Positions 1-10,553 of a DNA stretch of 64,000 nt are shown here, in pieces. The position numbers and the translations under genes were made by a program. Below the pieces are notes generated by a model. It did not search any database, was not told where the DNA came from, and saw nothing but the letters and a program-made list of their open reading frames with translations. Every line of letters begins with the position of its first letter. Positions within the stretch are counted from its first letter, which is position 1. This DNA comes from Adiantum capillus-veneris (lineage: Eukaryota; Streptophyta; Polypodiopsida; Polypodiales; Pteridaceae): the NCBI GenBank assembly GCA_014529385.2, contig CM043963.1:79730912-79794911 (forward strand), in the 5' to 3' direction.

Positions 1-521
1 GAGTGGGAGCTAAGTCAAATGGTTGCAATATTGCATATCACTAACAAGGGGATAGCCTCAAGCATGTAAGTGTGAGTACGGTTTCCCCTTTCAGCAAAGA
101 ACATGGTTTTGTCATTGGGGTCAATATATATGGGTGGTGTAATGTATGAAGCGTGACCCACCGGATTCCTCCCAAGCCGTAATACATTGGTGTTGTAGAA
201 AAACTTCATTCACTTGCGACTCAATTGAGGCATCATGTAGCAAGTGTAATGCATCCCATCTCCCAAACACTTCTTTATGTATTGCATCCATCCGTGCTCA
301 AGATCTTGCTTTTATGCATCTTTTGAACTTTTTTGCTTGCATCCCATGCAATTGTAGGAAGTTGATGTGAGGGGTTTTGACGCATCTTTATCAATGTACT
401 CCACAACCCTTTCCATACCCATAACCTCACTTGGAAGAGATCCCTACTTAAGAAATAGGAGCATATATGGTGTTTGTGTCTTAACTTGTAGAAAGTTTGT
501 AAGAAAACACTTTTAAACATT

Positions 522-1904
522 CTAAAACTCTTTCCAAGTAGACTTTGAGATGCTCCCACCCCAGACTCCAACTTCATAAAGAAGAACCGGTGTCACCAAT
601 GTGTCAAAAAGATACTTCTTGGAAAACCAACACTTGATGTTTACCGCCTTACACATGTTCTCAAATGCATAGTATGCTCTCTTTCTCGCTTCCAAACGAC
701 GCATAGCACATTCATACCACTTGTGATTTATCAAAACCTCAAGGCCAAGGTACTTAAAGCTCTCAACAACTTCATGTGTCTCATTGTTGTACAAAATGCA
801 TGTCTTCTCCTTAAGGTTGGTTTTCACAAGCATAACCTTTGTATTGGATTCATTCACGATCAGCCTACTATGCAAGCAAAAGTTCTCAAGGACAACTATA
901 ATCTTTTGTGCATCTTCTAAAGTGTGTGCTAGAAGCACTACATCATCCACATACAACAAAAGCATGATTACTGCATTGCAAAAAGTGACCTCTTCAATGT
1001 CTTCTTCTTGCATAAAGTCAAGTACCATTTGTTCCAATTGGATCGATGCATAGACTAAATAGAGTTGGTGACAATAGACATCTTTGTTTAACCCAATAGT
1101 GGTTACAAATTTTTTGAAATTTCTCTTCCCATGCACAATTGACAAATCATTGTCTCATAGATTTGAGAAATCGCAAGCATAAACTCACTTGGCACTTGGA
1201 GTTCTCCCATCCTTCTCCACAAATTGTTACACAGAATCATATCAAAGGCTTTCTTAAAGTCCACAAAACAACAATACAATCGCTTGTCTATCAACCAGCT
1301 TTCCTCCATGAGAATACGAATAGTGACAAGATGATCAATGGTGCTATGGCATTGACAAATGACCGCTTGTCCTTTTGCACGCTTGTCGTTCTCTTCAGTC
1401 CAATCACTCAATTTCATATCCATTATTCACCTAAAAACAACTTTTCCATAAGAGACCCAATCATTATAGTCCAGTAGTTGTTTACATTCTTTATATCCCC
1501 TCCTTTATACAAAGGCTTAACCCAATTAGTACTCCAATCATAAGGTATACCATGTTGAAGTGCAAGGTTGAACATATCACACATCTACTCATGTGTAAAA
1601 TCTCCCATCCATTAGATCATCTTCGGCTTGATACCTTGAAGATCTTCCGCTTTGCAAGTGGCAACTTTTCAAGCCCACTGCATACATCCTCAATAGTAAA
1701 AAAAGAGGGCATACATGCGAGTGAACCATAAAATGATATTTTTTCAGCGTTTGGTTGCTCATAAAATATCTTACAATGTGTGTACATATCCACAAGACTC
1801 AAGTTACCAAAATTCTCAACCCGCTTGTCCCTCAAGTTTCTCCAAAATCTTCCACGTGCACGTGCCTTTTCTTGGACTAAAAAAATTGTTGCTTTACTTT
1901 TCAT
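522..1904 (-). pseudogene. LINE reverse transcriptase remnant
   Basis: Three overlapping minus-strand frames cover a LINE reverse transcriptase. The linker frame (1904-1617) has the KARARGRFWRNLRDKR pattern that precedes the RT domain. The frame at 1423-1103 carries FVDFKKAFD, the first catalytic aspartate block. The frame at 1145-522 carries LLLYVDDVVLL, the catalytic YxDD box, then a thumb-like region with ESFKYLGLEV. The GCPLSP-like block expected just before the YVDD is badly eroded. Frameshifts lie near 1110-1140 and between 1430 and 1617. The role was first-strand cDNA synthesis; this copy is not functional. Confidence 0.75.
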
Positions 1905-2290
1905 CTTCTTCTCTTATTTTGAATCAATGCCTTGTAAGTATGAAAATGACTTTGATAGTTTTCTTTGTCCATAGTTGCATCAAGATTTATTAAGGACTTT
2001 CGAGCATCTTGAAATTCTTTATCAAAACAACTTTTGCATGATTTATCTTTGTTGATACCATGGACATGCTTTATGGCAAAGCATTATTTGGCACAAGAAC
2101 AAATAACTTTCTTAAAAGCTTCCAATTTAGTTTCCAATAGTGTGTCATATTGAAGCTTTGTCATCCATAATTTTTGCTCAACCATTTCAATGTACATCGG
2201 TGCCCATTTGAAATCCATACATAGTGATAATTTCTCTTTCAGATTATCATGTTTAGTTGCTTCTCCACATGCAAGGTCAACACATAAGAT

Positions 2291-3028
2291 TCAATGGTCT
2301 GATTGCGGGATCCATTGGCCATGCATAAAACTCTTTATGTGATACATGATGGCTTTGAAGAGTAGCATATAGTCAATCACACTATCCCCATTATGTTTTC
2401 TACATGTAAATCCATTGATTCCACTCCACAAAGATACACCATTGACAATGAGCATACTCATACTATTACACATGTGTAAAAGTAACTTTCCACAGTGATC
2501 CATCGACTCTTTCTCATCCATTGACGTACAATCATACAAGTGAACTTCCTCTAAATCCCTTGAAATGTATGGCATATCAAATTGTTAAGTATCATGTTGC
2601 AACGTTTTTGTGTGAGCATTCACATTCTCAAAGACAAAAATATACCTTCACCTTTGAAATAAGCAATGTCCTCTTGCAAATAAAAAAATTGTCTGATCTC
2701 TATCCATGCAAGCATAAAAGAGAGAATCATGATGAGAAATGTAGCAACCAGCTACAAAACTGGGTGCACTTTTTGGTGTCATAATTTTCAGCCATACATA
2801 ATGTTTGTACTTGTCATCTTTCACAATAGATAGAAAATCTTCCAATCCTCTTTTAACCAGACATGCTACCCCTCCTTGCTCTCTTCGTTGCTTGCGAGTC
2901 TTTGACCACATCAATGAATGCACATTGTAATCCTCCAAGCCGTTAATCCTTTGTGTATGCTCCCAAGTTTCAACAAGAAGTACAATATCGGCTTTGCTTG
3001 TTAGTTCATCAATGCCAACCCCGTGCAT
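2291..3028 (-). pseudogene. LINE endonuclease (APE/EEP-type) remnant
   Basis: Two minus-strand frames together resemble the apurinic-endonuclease-like domain that LINEs use to nick target DNA. The N-terminal part (3028-2648) has an LLVETWEH stretch, matching the family's L-x-E-T-W motif that holds the catalytic glutamate, followed by a GGVACLVKRG strand. The C-terminal part (2575-2291) ends in SVIDYMLL and QSDH, positions where the family normally has the catalytic D and H. The two parts are in different frames, so the domain is dead. The assignment rests on motif order, not an alignment. Confidence 0.65.
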
Positions 3029-3620
3029 CTAGCTTGGCATCATTGGCATCAAAGGGAGGCGAGTCTTTCTTTGTTTCTTGTATTTTCTTTTTTCTTTCAT
3101 CTCACTTTGCTAGCCTCTCCTCTTTGATCCATTGAGCTTCCTCCATAGAGTGTTGTACTTGTGACTTTGGGATTTGCTCAATTTTGATGCGGTTTCTTTT
3201 TTATGACAAGACCTTCTACCTCTTCCTCTTTTGATGATTGATATTGAGAGGGGATGTCTTCTTTTGTCTTGATCTCATCATGAGATCAAAGTCCGACTCT
3301 GTAGCTTTGCTATCGGTTGTTGGTGCCTTAGAGCTTGTGCCATGAATTATTCTCTTTCGTGGATGTTGTGGAAGAGCTTTCCACAAATTTAACTACATGC
3401 TTGGCCTTATGTAGGAGGTCTGGCTGAGACTCCATAGCAAGTAAACTTTCAATCATGCCAAGGGCCTAATCAACAATGTTAGTGAGCATTGGACCGAAAT
3501 TCATGAAAGCTTTGTTCTTGTCACTCCTCTTTAAGTTGGCTAGATTTTTGAGAATGTATCCAACAAGGTCACACTTGATGATCCACCTCTTTGCCAACCC
3601 AATTGCCACAAACCACTGTT

Positions 3621-4615
3621 ACGTGTAATAAGAGTTTTGTGTGAGGTGTCTTTTGTATTTTAAAATGCTGAGAGATGAGTCTCAGGGGTAGATCTATCTC
3701 TGGATATATCAAATACTTGTAATTCAGCTTGTGCCCTTATTGTTTGATGAAAGCTTTATCATTATCTATGGTTTTTGTCTTCAACAGTAGGTTGTGGCTG
3801 CTCGTTGGTAGATGGAGTGCTTGGCAGATAAGGTCACTTGTAATTTTTACTCGAGAAGTGGCTCCATACTTATCTGTCAAAGTTACTTTGCCATTGTATT
3901 GTATGTTGCTTTTATCAACTCATGGGCTCTGTGAAAATCCATTCCCCATGGTGATAGTCTAAAGAAACTATCTAATTATAGGCATCTTTGGACTATGTAT
4001 CACCTTTGGGTTTTAGTGGAGGGTCCAAAGCTCTTTTGGAAAGATGGTAGCTTTCACCTTGGTTCCATCAACTACCTGGAACTTGCCAATGAATATGTTA
4101 ACACGAATTTGTTTTCAACTCCTCTTCTATGACATTTGCCTTTTCATTTGATGAGATGTTGATGATCTCATAAGGAGCTTCTTCCCACTCCTATTGTGTA
4201 CATCGGCATGGCATCCTGCTACCAAAATTTCAGACTTTTAGGATCCAAGAGTTGATCAAAAAGTTGTTCTAACACAAACTTGACCGTAAATTTAAAAATG
4301 AGTATAAACTGAGCAACAAAAATTCCAAATTTGACAAAACTTCACCAGTGTGTCCTGTCGCTATTTTCCCTCAATTCTATAAATTTGACCTGCCGTAAGT
4401 TGGCCAAAAAATTGACTTGTAATTTTTTTTCCCAAACTTACCATGCTTGAAGCTCTTGCTTTGTTGATTCGGTGTTTGCTTTTAGAACTTGATTTTGGCT
4501 CTCCTAAATAATTTTTATTAAACTTTTATCCTTATTATCTAAAAATTAAAGAAAATTACTAAAAAAATTATTATTTGCCCAAAGATTAGCCAAATTATTT
4601 CACACACTCATATAT
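3621..4615. other. No gene recognised
   Basis: AT-rich DNA with short open frames only. Part of it may be an eroded 5' extension of LINE copy A, but nothing diagnostic is seen. Confidence 0.5.
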
Positions 4616-4620
4616 GTATG
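4616..4620. repeat. Target site duplication GTATG (left) of Copia copy 1
   Basis: GTATG immediately precedes the LTR and recurs at 8230-8234 immediately after the second LTR. Five bases is the usual Copia duplication length. Confidence 0.9.
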
Positions 4621-4847
4621 TGTTACCATATACATGTGGTAGTGATGTGTGTGAACACACTAGGACCGCCGGGGCATTTTTTCCCTCTTTAGGAGGTTTT
4701 TTCCCCCGTGCATTATAGATACGCCCGTCACTCTAGGGCTATCTATTTTTCCATTACACACTAAGTTATACACTCTCTATTGTGTGCCTTGAGCTTCCTT
4801 CGTCTTCTCCAAGCTGCGTGTGTTTCTCTGCAACCCTAATTCCAACA
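4621..4847 (+). repeat. 5' LTR of Copia copy 1
   Basis: 227 bp, starts TGTTACCATA and ends TTCCAACA. The same LTR occurs at 8003, 40949, 44635 (minus), 48646 (minus), 49909, 54815 and 59567, so at least eight copies of this LTR lie in the window. Confidence 0.93.
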
Positions 4848-4849
4848 AT

Positions 4850-4861
4850 TGGTATCAGAGC
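4850..4861 (+). other. Primer binding site (initiator tRNA-Met)
   Basis: TGGTATCAGAGC, two bases after the LTR, matches the complement of the plant initiator-Met tRNA 3' end used by many plant LTR elements to start minus-strand cDNA. Confidence 0.88.
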
Positions 4862-5209
4862 AGCTCACGTCCTCCCGGGCTTAGTCGCCAGCTGCTCCAG
4901 CACACGCCTGCTCACTTTCTCCGATTTCAGTGAGCTTTGGCGAGCGTTCGCAGGTCGAAATTTTTTTTGGGTAAGCTCAAAGAGCTTGGTTTGCTCAGAA
5001 TTTTGATTTGGGCTCATTTCGGCCTCCGCTTCCACTACATGCAGTACTGCACATGCTATTTCATCATTTTGTGCAGAATTTCTGTCAGTGCCGTTTTCTG
5101 CATAACAAGTGCCTTATAGTCTTCTACGGTTTGTGCTATATAGCACAAGTTGTTCCCGCTCCATTTCTCCTATTTTCGGGTAGTTTTCACATCAGGTGCA
5201 GCATTTACC

Positions 5210-6052
5210 ATGGCTGACAACAACAACACAGATGTGTTCAAGATGTTTGCTGCTGAGGACAGGTTGGATGGGGACAACTACCCTATGTGGGCTTATATGA
5301 TGCGACATGTTCTTGTGTCAAAGGGTGTTTGCAACATTGTGCAGGGCATTGATGTACATCCTGGTTCTGAGGATGTAGGCGATATTGAGGATGTTGCAGG
5401 TCTTGCTGCAAGGATTGCAGCTGTTAGAGTTGTTTTGCCTTCGGCAGATCAAGCTCGTTGGGATGTTAAGGATGCGCAGGCTCATGCATTGATTGTGTTG
5501 TCTGTGAAGCGCACCATTGTTCCTCACATCCGTTCAACAAAATCTGCAAAACAGGCTTGGGATATTTTTGCAGCTCTTTATGCAAGCCGCAATGAGGCTA
5601 AAATTGCTTTGCTCCGTAAAGAGCTGGAGTCGAAGATTATGCATGAGGAAGATGATATGGACACTTTCCTTGCTAGTGTCAAGGATATCAATGAGCATCT
5701 TATTTCTGCAGGTGAAGTCATTTCAGATAGTTCCCTTGTGCAGACTGTTCTTGATGCCTTACCAGATTCCTACCAGACTTTTGCTAGTACTTAGAGACTA
5801 ATGACCCAAGGAAATCCTGAAATTGTCAAGTTTGATGCATTATGCACATTGTTGTTGCAAGAGTCACTTTCTAGAAAAAACAGGACTAGGCAGCGTGCAG
5901 TTGAATAGGCTTTTATTGCTTCTCAAAGAAAGGGTGGTAACAGTAATGCAGCCACTTCTTATGGTTCTGCTGCAAGTGGCAAAAATTCTGTTCCTAATGC
6001 TTCTGCTGGCAGTACTTCGTCTGGCAATTCTGGTGATAAGGGAAAAAAGAAG
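5210..6052 (+). pseudogene. Copia gag (capsid), two in-frame stops
   Basis: The start ATG at 5210 (MADNNNTDVF) is conserved in the sister copies at 50411 and 55245, so it is the true gag start; the longer open frame from 5150 begins in the leader. The domain has the LDGDNYPMWAYMM motif of Copia capsid (UBN2-like) proteins, which package element RNA into virus-like particles. Two TAG codons break it: 5792-5794, where sister copies have TGG (Trp), and 5906-5908, where a sister copy has GAG (Glu). The frame is otherwise continuous into the zinc knuckle at 6053, so gag and pol form one reading frame with only two nonsense mutations. Confidence 0.85.
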
Positions 6053-7927
6053 ATGCGTTGCCATTATTGTAAAGCCAATGATCACTTGATCAAGTCGTGT
6101 CCTAAGTTGAAGGCCAAAGAGGCTAAGAAGAAAGAGGGTGGTTCCATTGCAAATGCTGGTTCCACTACAAATGCAGCCATTGTTGAGTCATCTGTGAAAG
6201 GAGACTGTAATGCTAATGTTGATGCAGAATGGGATTTTAGCGCAGAGTGCACTTACAATCCTGCTGTCCATGATGCATGCTTGTCAGTTGCTGCAGATTC
6301 ACATGTGTGGTATTTCGACAGTGGTGCTACAAAGCACATTACCTCACATCGTGAATTGTTTACCTCTCTCGAGTCTAGCTTACATGATGTTGAGGAGCCT
6401 CTGTCTTTTGATGAAGCACAGAATTCAGAAAATTGGATGGCTGCCATGCAATCAGAATATGATGCACTTATAGAAAATGACACATGGACTTTATGTGATT
6501 TGCCTCCTGGCAAAAAGGCCATTGGTACGAAGTGGGTTTACAAGTTGAAACGCAAGCCGGATGGTGAGATTGATCGCCATAAGGCTCGACTTGTTGCAAA
6601 GGGTTATGCACAGCAAAAAGGCATAGATTATGAAGAGACTTTTGTTCCCACTTGTCGTATGCCTACTGTGCATTTTCTATGTGCATTGGCAGCTCATTTT
6701 GGTTGGGATGTACATCAATCAGACATTGTTACTGCTTTCTTGAATGGTGACATATTTGAGGAAGTTTATGTAACGCAGCCTTGCGGTTTTGTCATAAAAG
6801 GACAAGAGGACAAAGTGTGCAAATGTAAGAAGGCTTTGTATGGGTTGAAGCAATCTCCTCGTGCTTGGTATGAGAAAGCTGACACTCATTTGGTCAAACA
6901 AGGCTTTCGTAACAGTCCAACAAAAAGCACATTGTATGTAAAGCGTAAGGGTGATGTATTTCTCATCGTCGTTCTTTATGTTGATGATTTGATGATCACT
7001 GGACCAAATGAGAGACATATTGTTGAATTTAAGGCTGATTTGAATGCTACTTTCAAGATGAAATATTTGGGGCTGTTGCATTATTATTTGGGTATACAGT
7101 TTAAGCAGTGTGATGGTGGTATTGCCTTGTGTCAGAAAAGTTACATAGAGACATTGCTATGTAAGTTTGGACTTGAGGATTGCAAACCTATTGCCACTCC
7201 CATGGAAACAGGTTTGAAGTTGAGTCTACATGATGCTGGTGATCCTGTTGACTTCACTCTTTACCAAACTGTTGTTGGCTGCCTCATTTATGTATGCAAC
7301 ACGAGGCCAGATATTCAGTTTGCAGTCTCACAGGTCAGTAGATTTATGCATAGCCCAGGGTCTAAGAATTGGCAGGCTGTCAAGAGGATTTTCCGCTACC
7401 TTAGTGGCACTTTACATCTTGGCTTGTTTTATCCCAAGGGGGGATCATTGCCGCCAGACTTACAGGCTTTTTCAGACTCAGATTGGGCTGGTTGTTTTGA
7501 CACGCGAGTGTCCACAAGTGGTTTTTGTTTCATGCTTGGCAATTCATGTATATCATGGTTGAGCAAGAAGCAACCTACTGTGGCCACTTCGAGTTGTGAG
7601 GCTGAGTACAGGGCAGTCTTCACAGCTACGGTTGAGTGTGTATGGCTCAGACGCCTTATGGCTGATTTGGGTGTTGGACAAGACACTGCCAACACTATCT
7701 ACACTGACATTCAGAGAGCATTGGCAGTTGCGAGGAACCCAGTTTTTCATGCTCGTACAAAGCAGGTGCATTACCACTATGTCAGGGAGAGGCTCTCAGC
7801 AGGAGAGATCAGCTTGGCTTATGTGCCAACACAGGACAACCTTGCAGATCTTTTCACAAAGGCATTGTCTCGTGAGAAGCTTGAAGCTTTCCGCAAAGCT
7901 TTGGGCTTACTCCCCTTTGTGGACTGA
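6053..7927 (+). CDS. Copia zinc knuckle-protease-reverse transcriptase-RNase H fusion lacking integrase
   Basis: A 624-residue open frame. Residues 3-16 form a CCHC zinc knuckle (C3, C6, H11, C16). Protease active site is D89-S-G91 in WYFDSGATKHIT. At about residue 108 the sequence jumps directly to the region upstream of reverse transcriptase; pre-integrase and integrase (about 1.56 kb in the copy at 54815) are absent. Reverse transcriptase has D224 (SDIVTAFLNG) and Y309-VDD. RNase H has D475/D477, E518 and D552, and the tail contains NLADLFTKAL. Two residues seen in sister copies are missing near 570. The ATG is internal to the gag-pol frame and is probably not a natural start. The domain set could copy RNA but not integrate it. 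Confidence 0.88.
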   Translation: MRCHYCKANDHLIKSCPKLKAKEAKKKEGGSIANAGSTTNAAIVESSVKGDCNANVDAEWDFSAECTYNPAVHDACLSVAADSHVWYFDSGATKHITSHRELFTSLESSLHDVEEPLSFDEAQNSENWMAAMQSEYDALIENDTWTLCDLPPGKKAIGTKWVYKLKRKPDGEIDRHKARLVAKGYAQQKGIDYEETFVPTCRMPTVHFLCALAAHFGWDVHQSDIVTAFLNGDIFEEVYVTQPCGFVIKGQEDKVCKCKKALYGLKQSPRAWYEKADTHLVKQGFRNSPTKSTLYVKRKGDVFLIVVLYVDDLMITGPNERHIVEFKADLNATFKMKYLGLLHYYLGIQFKQCDGGIALCQKSYIETLLCKFGLEDCKPIATPMETGLKLSLHDAGDPVDFTLYQTVVGCLIYVCNTRPDIQFAVSQVSRFMHSPGSKNWQAVKRIFRYLSGTLHLGLFYPKGGSLPPDLQAFSDSDWAGCFDTRVSTSGFCFMLGNSCISWLSKKQPTVATSSCEAEYRAVFTATVECVWLRRLMADLGVGQDTANTIYTDIQRALAVARNPVFHARTKQVHYHYVRERLSAGEISLAYVPTQDNLADLFTKALSREKLEAFRKALGLLPFVD

Positions 7928-8002
7928 TCCTGTCCTCAGGGCATGGCACTTCCCTTTACTCATGTGCCAGCTCTCGTTCACCGCATCACTCCAAGGGGGA
8001 TT

Positions 8003-8229
8003 TGTTACCATATACATGTGGTAGTGATGTGTGTGAACACACTAGGACCGCTGGGGCATTTTTTCCCTCTTTAGGAGGTTTTTTCCCCCGTGCATTATAT
8101 ATACGCCCGTCACTCTAGGGCTATCTATTTTTCCATTGCGCACTAAGTTATACACTCTCTATTGTGTGCCTTGAGCTTCCTTCGTCTTCTCCAAGCTGTG
8201 TGTGTTTCTCTGCAACCCTAATTCCAACA
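8003..8229 (+). repeat. 3' LTR of Copia copy 1
   Basis: 227 bp, five substitutions relative to the 5' LTR by eye, preceded by a polypurine tract (AAGGGGGATT, about 7993-8002). Confidence 0.93.
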
Positions 8230-8234
8230 GTATG
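8230..8234. repeat. Target site duplication GTATG (right) of Copia copy 1
   Basis: Exact match to 4616-4620. Confidence 0.9.
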
Positions 8235-9600
8235 CTCTCACTCTAGGCATCATTATTGTCAAACATCTATCAATATGGCTCATTATTATGCCTAATAAGA
8301 GGCAAAACTAGATAGAAAATGAATTAAAAAAAGTAAAAATTAAGCAAAAAAACACACTTTATATAGTATACACATGAATTATCATCATCTTGCGGCTCAT
8401 GATCTTGTAATAGGTTTGCAATTTTGTAACAATGGGCTGTATCTCTCGCATGTGATCAATTTGTATCAATGGAGTGACATAAGAGGTGTCGTAAGTTTGA
8501 ACTTTAATGTATCCTCTTGTCAATCAGAGACTGGGCCACCTCCCTCTTTCATGCAGTACTTAACACCCTCTTGTTCATGCAGCTTCGTGGCCCTATATCA
8601 TGCAATCTCCAACAATCCTTCTTGGCCTTGCCCTTTGACGTTCGCAACCCACACCCCTCTATAGCTTATGGTCTCCCCTTTTTTGTAAGTGGCGACCTTC
8701 AACTCCCTCTCATACACTATCTGTGTCCTATGCATGCATAACTCCGACTTGATATCTTTCCCCACACGAGGCTGCAGTTGCAATGCTCTCTCTGTATTTG
8801 ACTGGAAGATGCCTTTAGCTGGCGAAGGCTACCCCTAGATAACACCCACCTCTTGCTCATCACAGGCCGACCTTCTCATACAGACTGACACTCACCTCTA
8901 CTTTGCCACCCATCTCATCACTTGCTCTCCAGTTAATAGCTATAGTGTCACCATAGCTCATCCAATTCTCTCCTTTTTTAGCTATAAGCTAATTTTACAT
9001 TCACTTTATAAAAAACTTTAGCTTGGTCCTCTTTACCACCATCCTTGCAACCTTTGATTGATGAAATTAAAAAAATCTACACCCTAGCTCCATGCCAATC
9101 GCTTTTGAGCAGAAAGATTTCCCCCATAGTTCCATTTCTCCATGCAATAACCTCTTTCTCTCTTTTGAACCGAGCCAGAGGCCACACGCGATATTACATA
9201 GCCAATCGTCCACTTCCATAATCGATGATATCCATCAAACTTGAACACTCATAAGCTTCCCGGTTATCAAAGATTGAAAACTATCACTAATCTGCTACAT
9301 GTCACATCTGGCATACATAATTTGGAAAAGCCAATCATACCCTACATCAAGAAGCTGTTCAATCACTTTGCCAATTGCTTGAGAACTTCCATGCACCGAC
9401 TTCTGACCTACCCATGGACGGACCAACTTTGGTTGCAACATCATTGCCCACCCCCTAGTTGAGCATTCATGCTCGGCCACAACATTATTTAGGTAAAATA
9501 TGATTGTGTAAGATAAAAGATGATAGCAATATAGTGAGGTGACAGAAGGAAAGATAATATGTAGAAACTGTATATAATATAGAGATTTAGAGAGAAGAAT
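8235..9600. other. No gene recognised
   Basis: Only short open frames with no recognisable motif and no repeats shared with the rest of the window. Confidence 0.5.
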
Positions 9601-10248
9601 TCATCTACACAACCCTCCAAGATCAAAGGGAAATCCATTAGCTCTCCCAAGCATGATTAGAGCTCCACTTGGATCAAATAAAAACCATTGGCAAAAGGCA
9701 TGCATCTCTAAAACATAAGTAACTTGTGCATGTGATGCATTTGTAATCTTGCACATAGAATATGACGAAAACTCTCCATAAGACTCCTTCTCTCCAACCT
9801 GCATCCATCACTTTTCATGCAGATCATTGATGGGACCGCCCATGAGAGGGACCCCTATATCCCATGGAGCCATACCAATTTTTCCTAGAACGGTCTGCAT
9901 CCCTAAACTCTTTGTCAAATAGCATTCTACCTGCCACATTACCTACTGCAAAGCAACTCGCACAAGCATAACCATCAATCAATGTATACAAACCTGCTTG
10001 TATATCCTATTCTATATAGCATACCGAGCCTCGTCACCTTCTACCATCAATCCCAAGTCCATAGAGTCGCCTTTTTTGACAACTTTACCTGAAGATGTTG
10101 AGCCAGATTTCCCAATCAATACTTCCAAGTTTGTCAAGTAGGAGAGAACCGCCAATGACCTCCTTGCCACAAACTGGCTTGGTATGTACATTTTTGCCCT
10201 CATGCTACTATGAGGAGGCTTATCCACCCCTTTGATATGGGACATCAT
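9601..10248 (-). other. Possible coding remnant downstream of the split gag-like frame
   Basis: Two short minus-strand frames (9804-9601 and 10248-10012) follow the interrupted gag-like reading frame in the same direction. They show no motif I recognise. They may be the rest of the same older element, or chance frames. Confidence 0.25.
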
Positions 10249-10266
10249 TCCCTTTTGTCTCGACTT

Positions 10267-10548
10267 TTAAGGATCTTTCAGCTTTGTATCTGCTTCAATA
10301 ATCAGAGCCTCGGACACTTGCATGGTTGGCTTGATCTCCTCTACTGCATGATGATCTTCACCCTTTACCAGCACCTGAGAATCCATGGCATCTTCTATCT
10401 CTTCTTCATGCACATCCTCATTTACAAACCCTTCATTCTCATTGATGGGATCCTCCTTTTTAGTCATAGATGTATAACACATAGGAGACACCGATGAAAC
10501 ACGATATGGAATAGAACTTACCCACGGAGAATTTATAACCATTGCATG
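10267..10548 (-). pseudogene. Downstream half of a gag-like frame split by the Gypsy insertion
   Basis: An acidic 91-residue minus-strand frame (10542-10267) that stays open up to the Gypsy target duplication at 10549. Codon phase matches exactly the frame that ends at the other copy of the duplication (18543). With the Gypsy element and one duplication removed, the frame runs on without a stop. It is rich in Glu/Asp (FVNEDVHEEEIEDAMD), like a linker, and shows no catalytic motif. Its identity is inferred only from the gag-like half on the other side. Confidence 0.5.
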
Positions 10549-10553
10549 TTGGC
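10549..10553. repeat. Target site duplication TTGGC (left) of Gypsy
   Basis: Exact match to 18543-18547, directly abutting the LTR. Confidence 0.9.

Larger units (their letters stand above)
275..3620 (-). mobile_element. Decayed LINE (non-LTR retrotransposon), copy A
   Basis: Reading the minus strand from right to left, fragments appear in LINE order: a possible upstream segment (about 3030-3620, weak), an endonuclease-like segment (3028 to 2291), a linker (1904 to 1617), then reverse transcriptase (1423 to 522). All are separated by stops and frameshifts, so no protein is made. No LTRs flank it. The reverse transcriptase carries a DFKKAFD block and a YVDD block, typical of LINE palms. It differs from the other LINEs in this window, which carry a QHGFIKGR block, so at least two LINE clades are present. 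The 3' end probably lies off the left edge, as no A-rich tail is seen. Confidence 0.8.
4621..8229 (+). mobile_element. Copia LTR retrotransposon, family 1, copy 1 (integrase-deleted)
   Basis: A complete-ended element of 3609 bp: identical-length LTRs (4621-4847 and 8003-8229), TG...CA ends, initiator-Met primer site, polypurine tract and a perfect 5-bp target duplication GTATG on both sides. By eye the two LTRs differ at 5 of 227 positions, so the insertion is fairly young compared with the other copies here. Gag and pol lie in one frame, interrupted by two TAG codons (5792 and 5906). The pre-integrase and integrase region present in the sister copies is missing. The element could move only if another copy supplied integrase. 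Confidence 0.93.

Noticed and set aside
5150-5209. Longer gag start at 5150
   Set aside because: The sister copies conserve ATG at the position of 5210 and diverge upstream, so 5150-5209 is leader.
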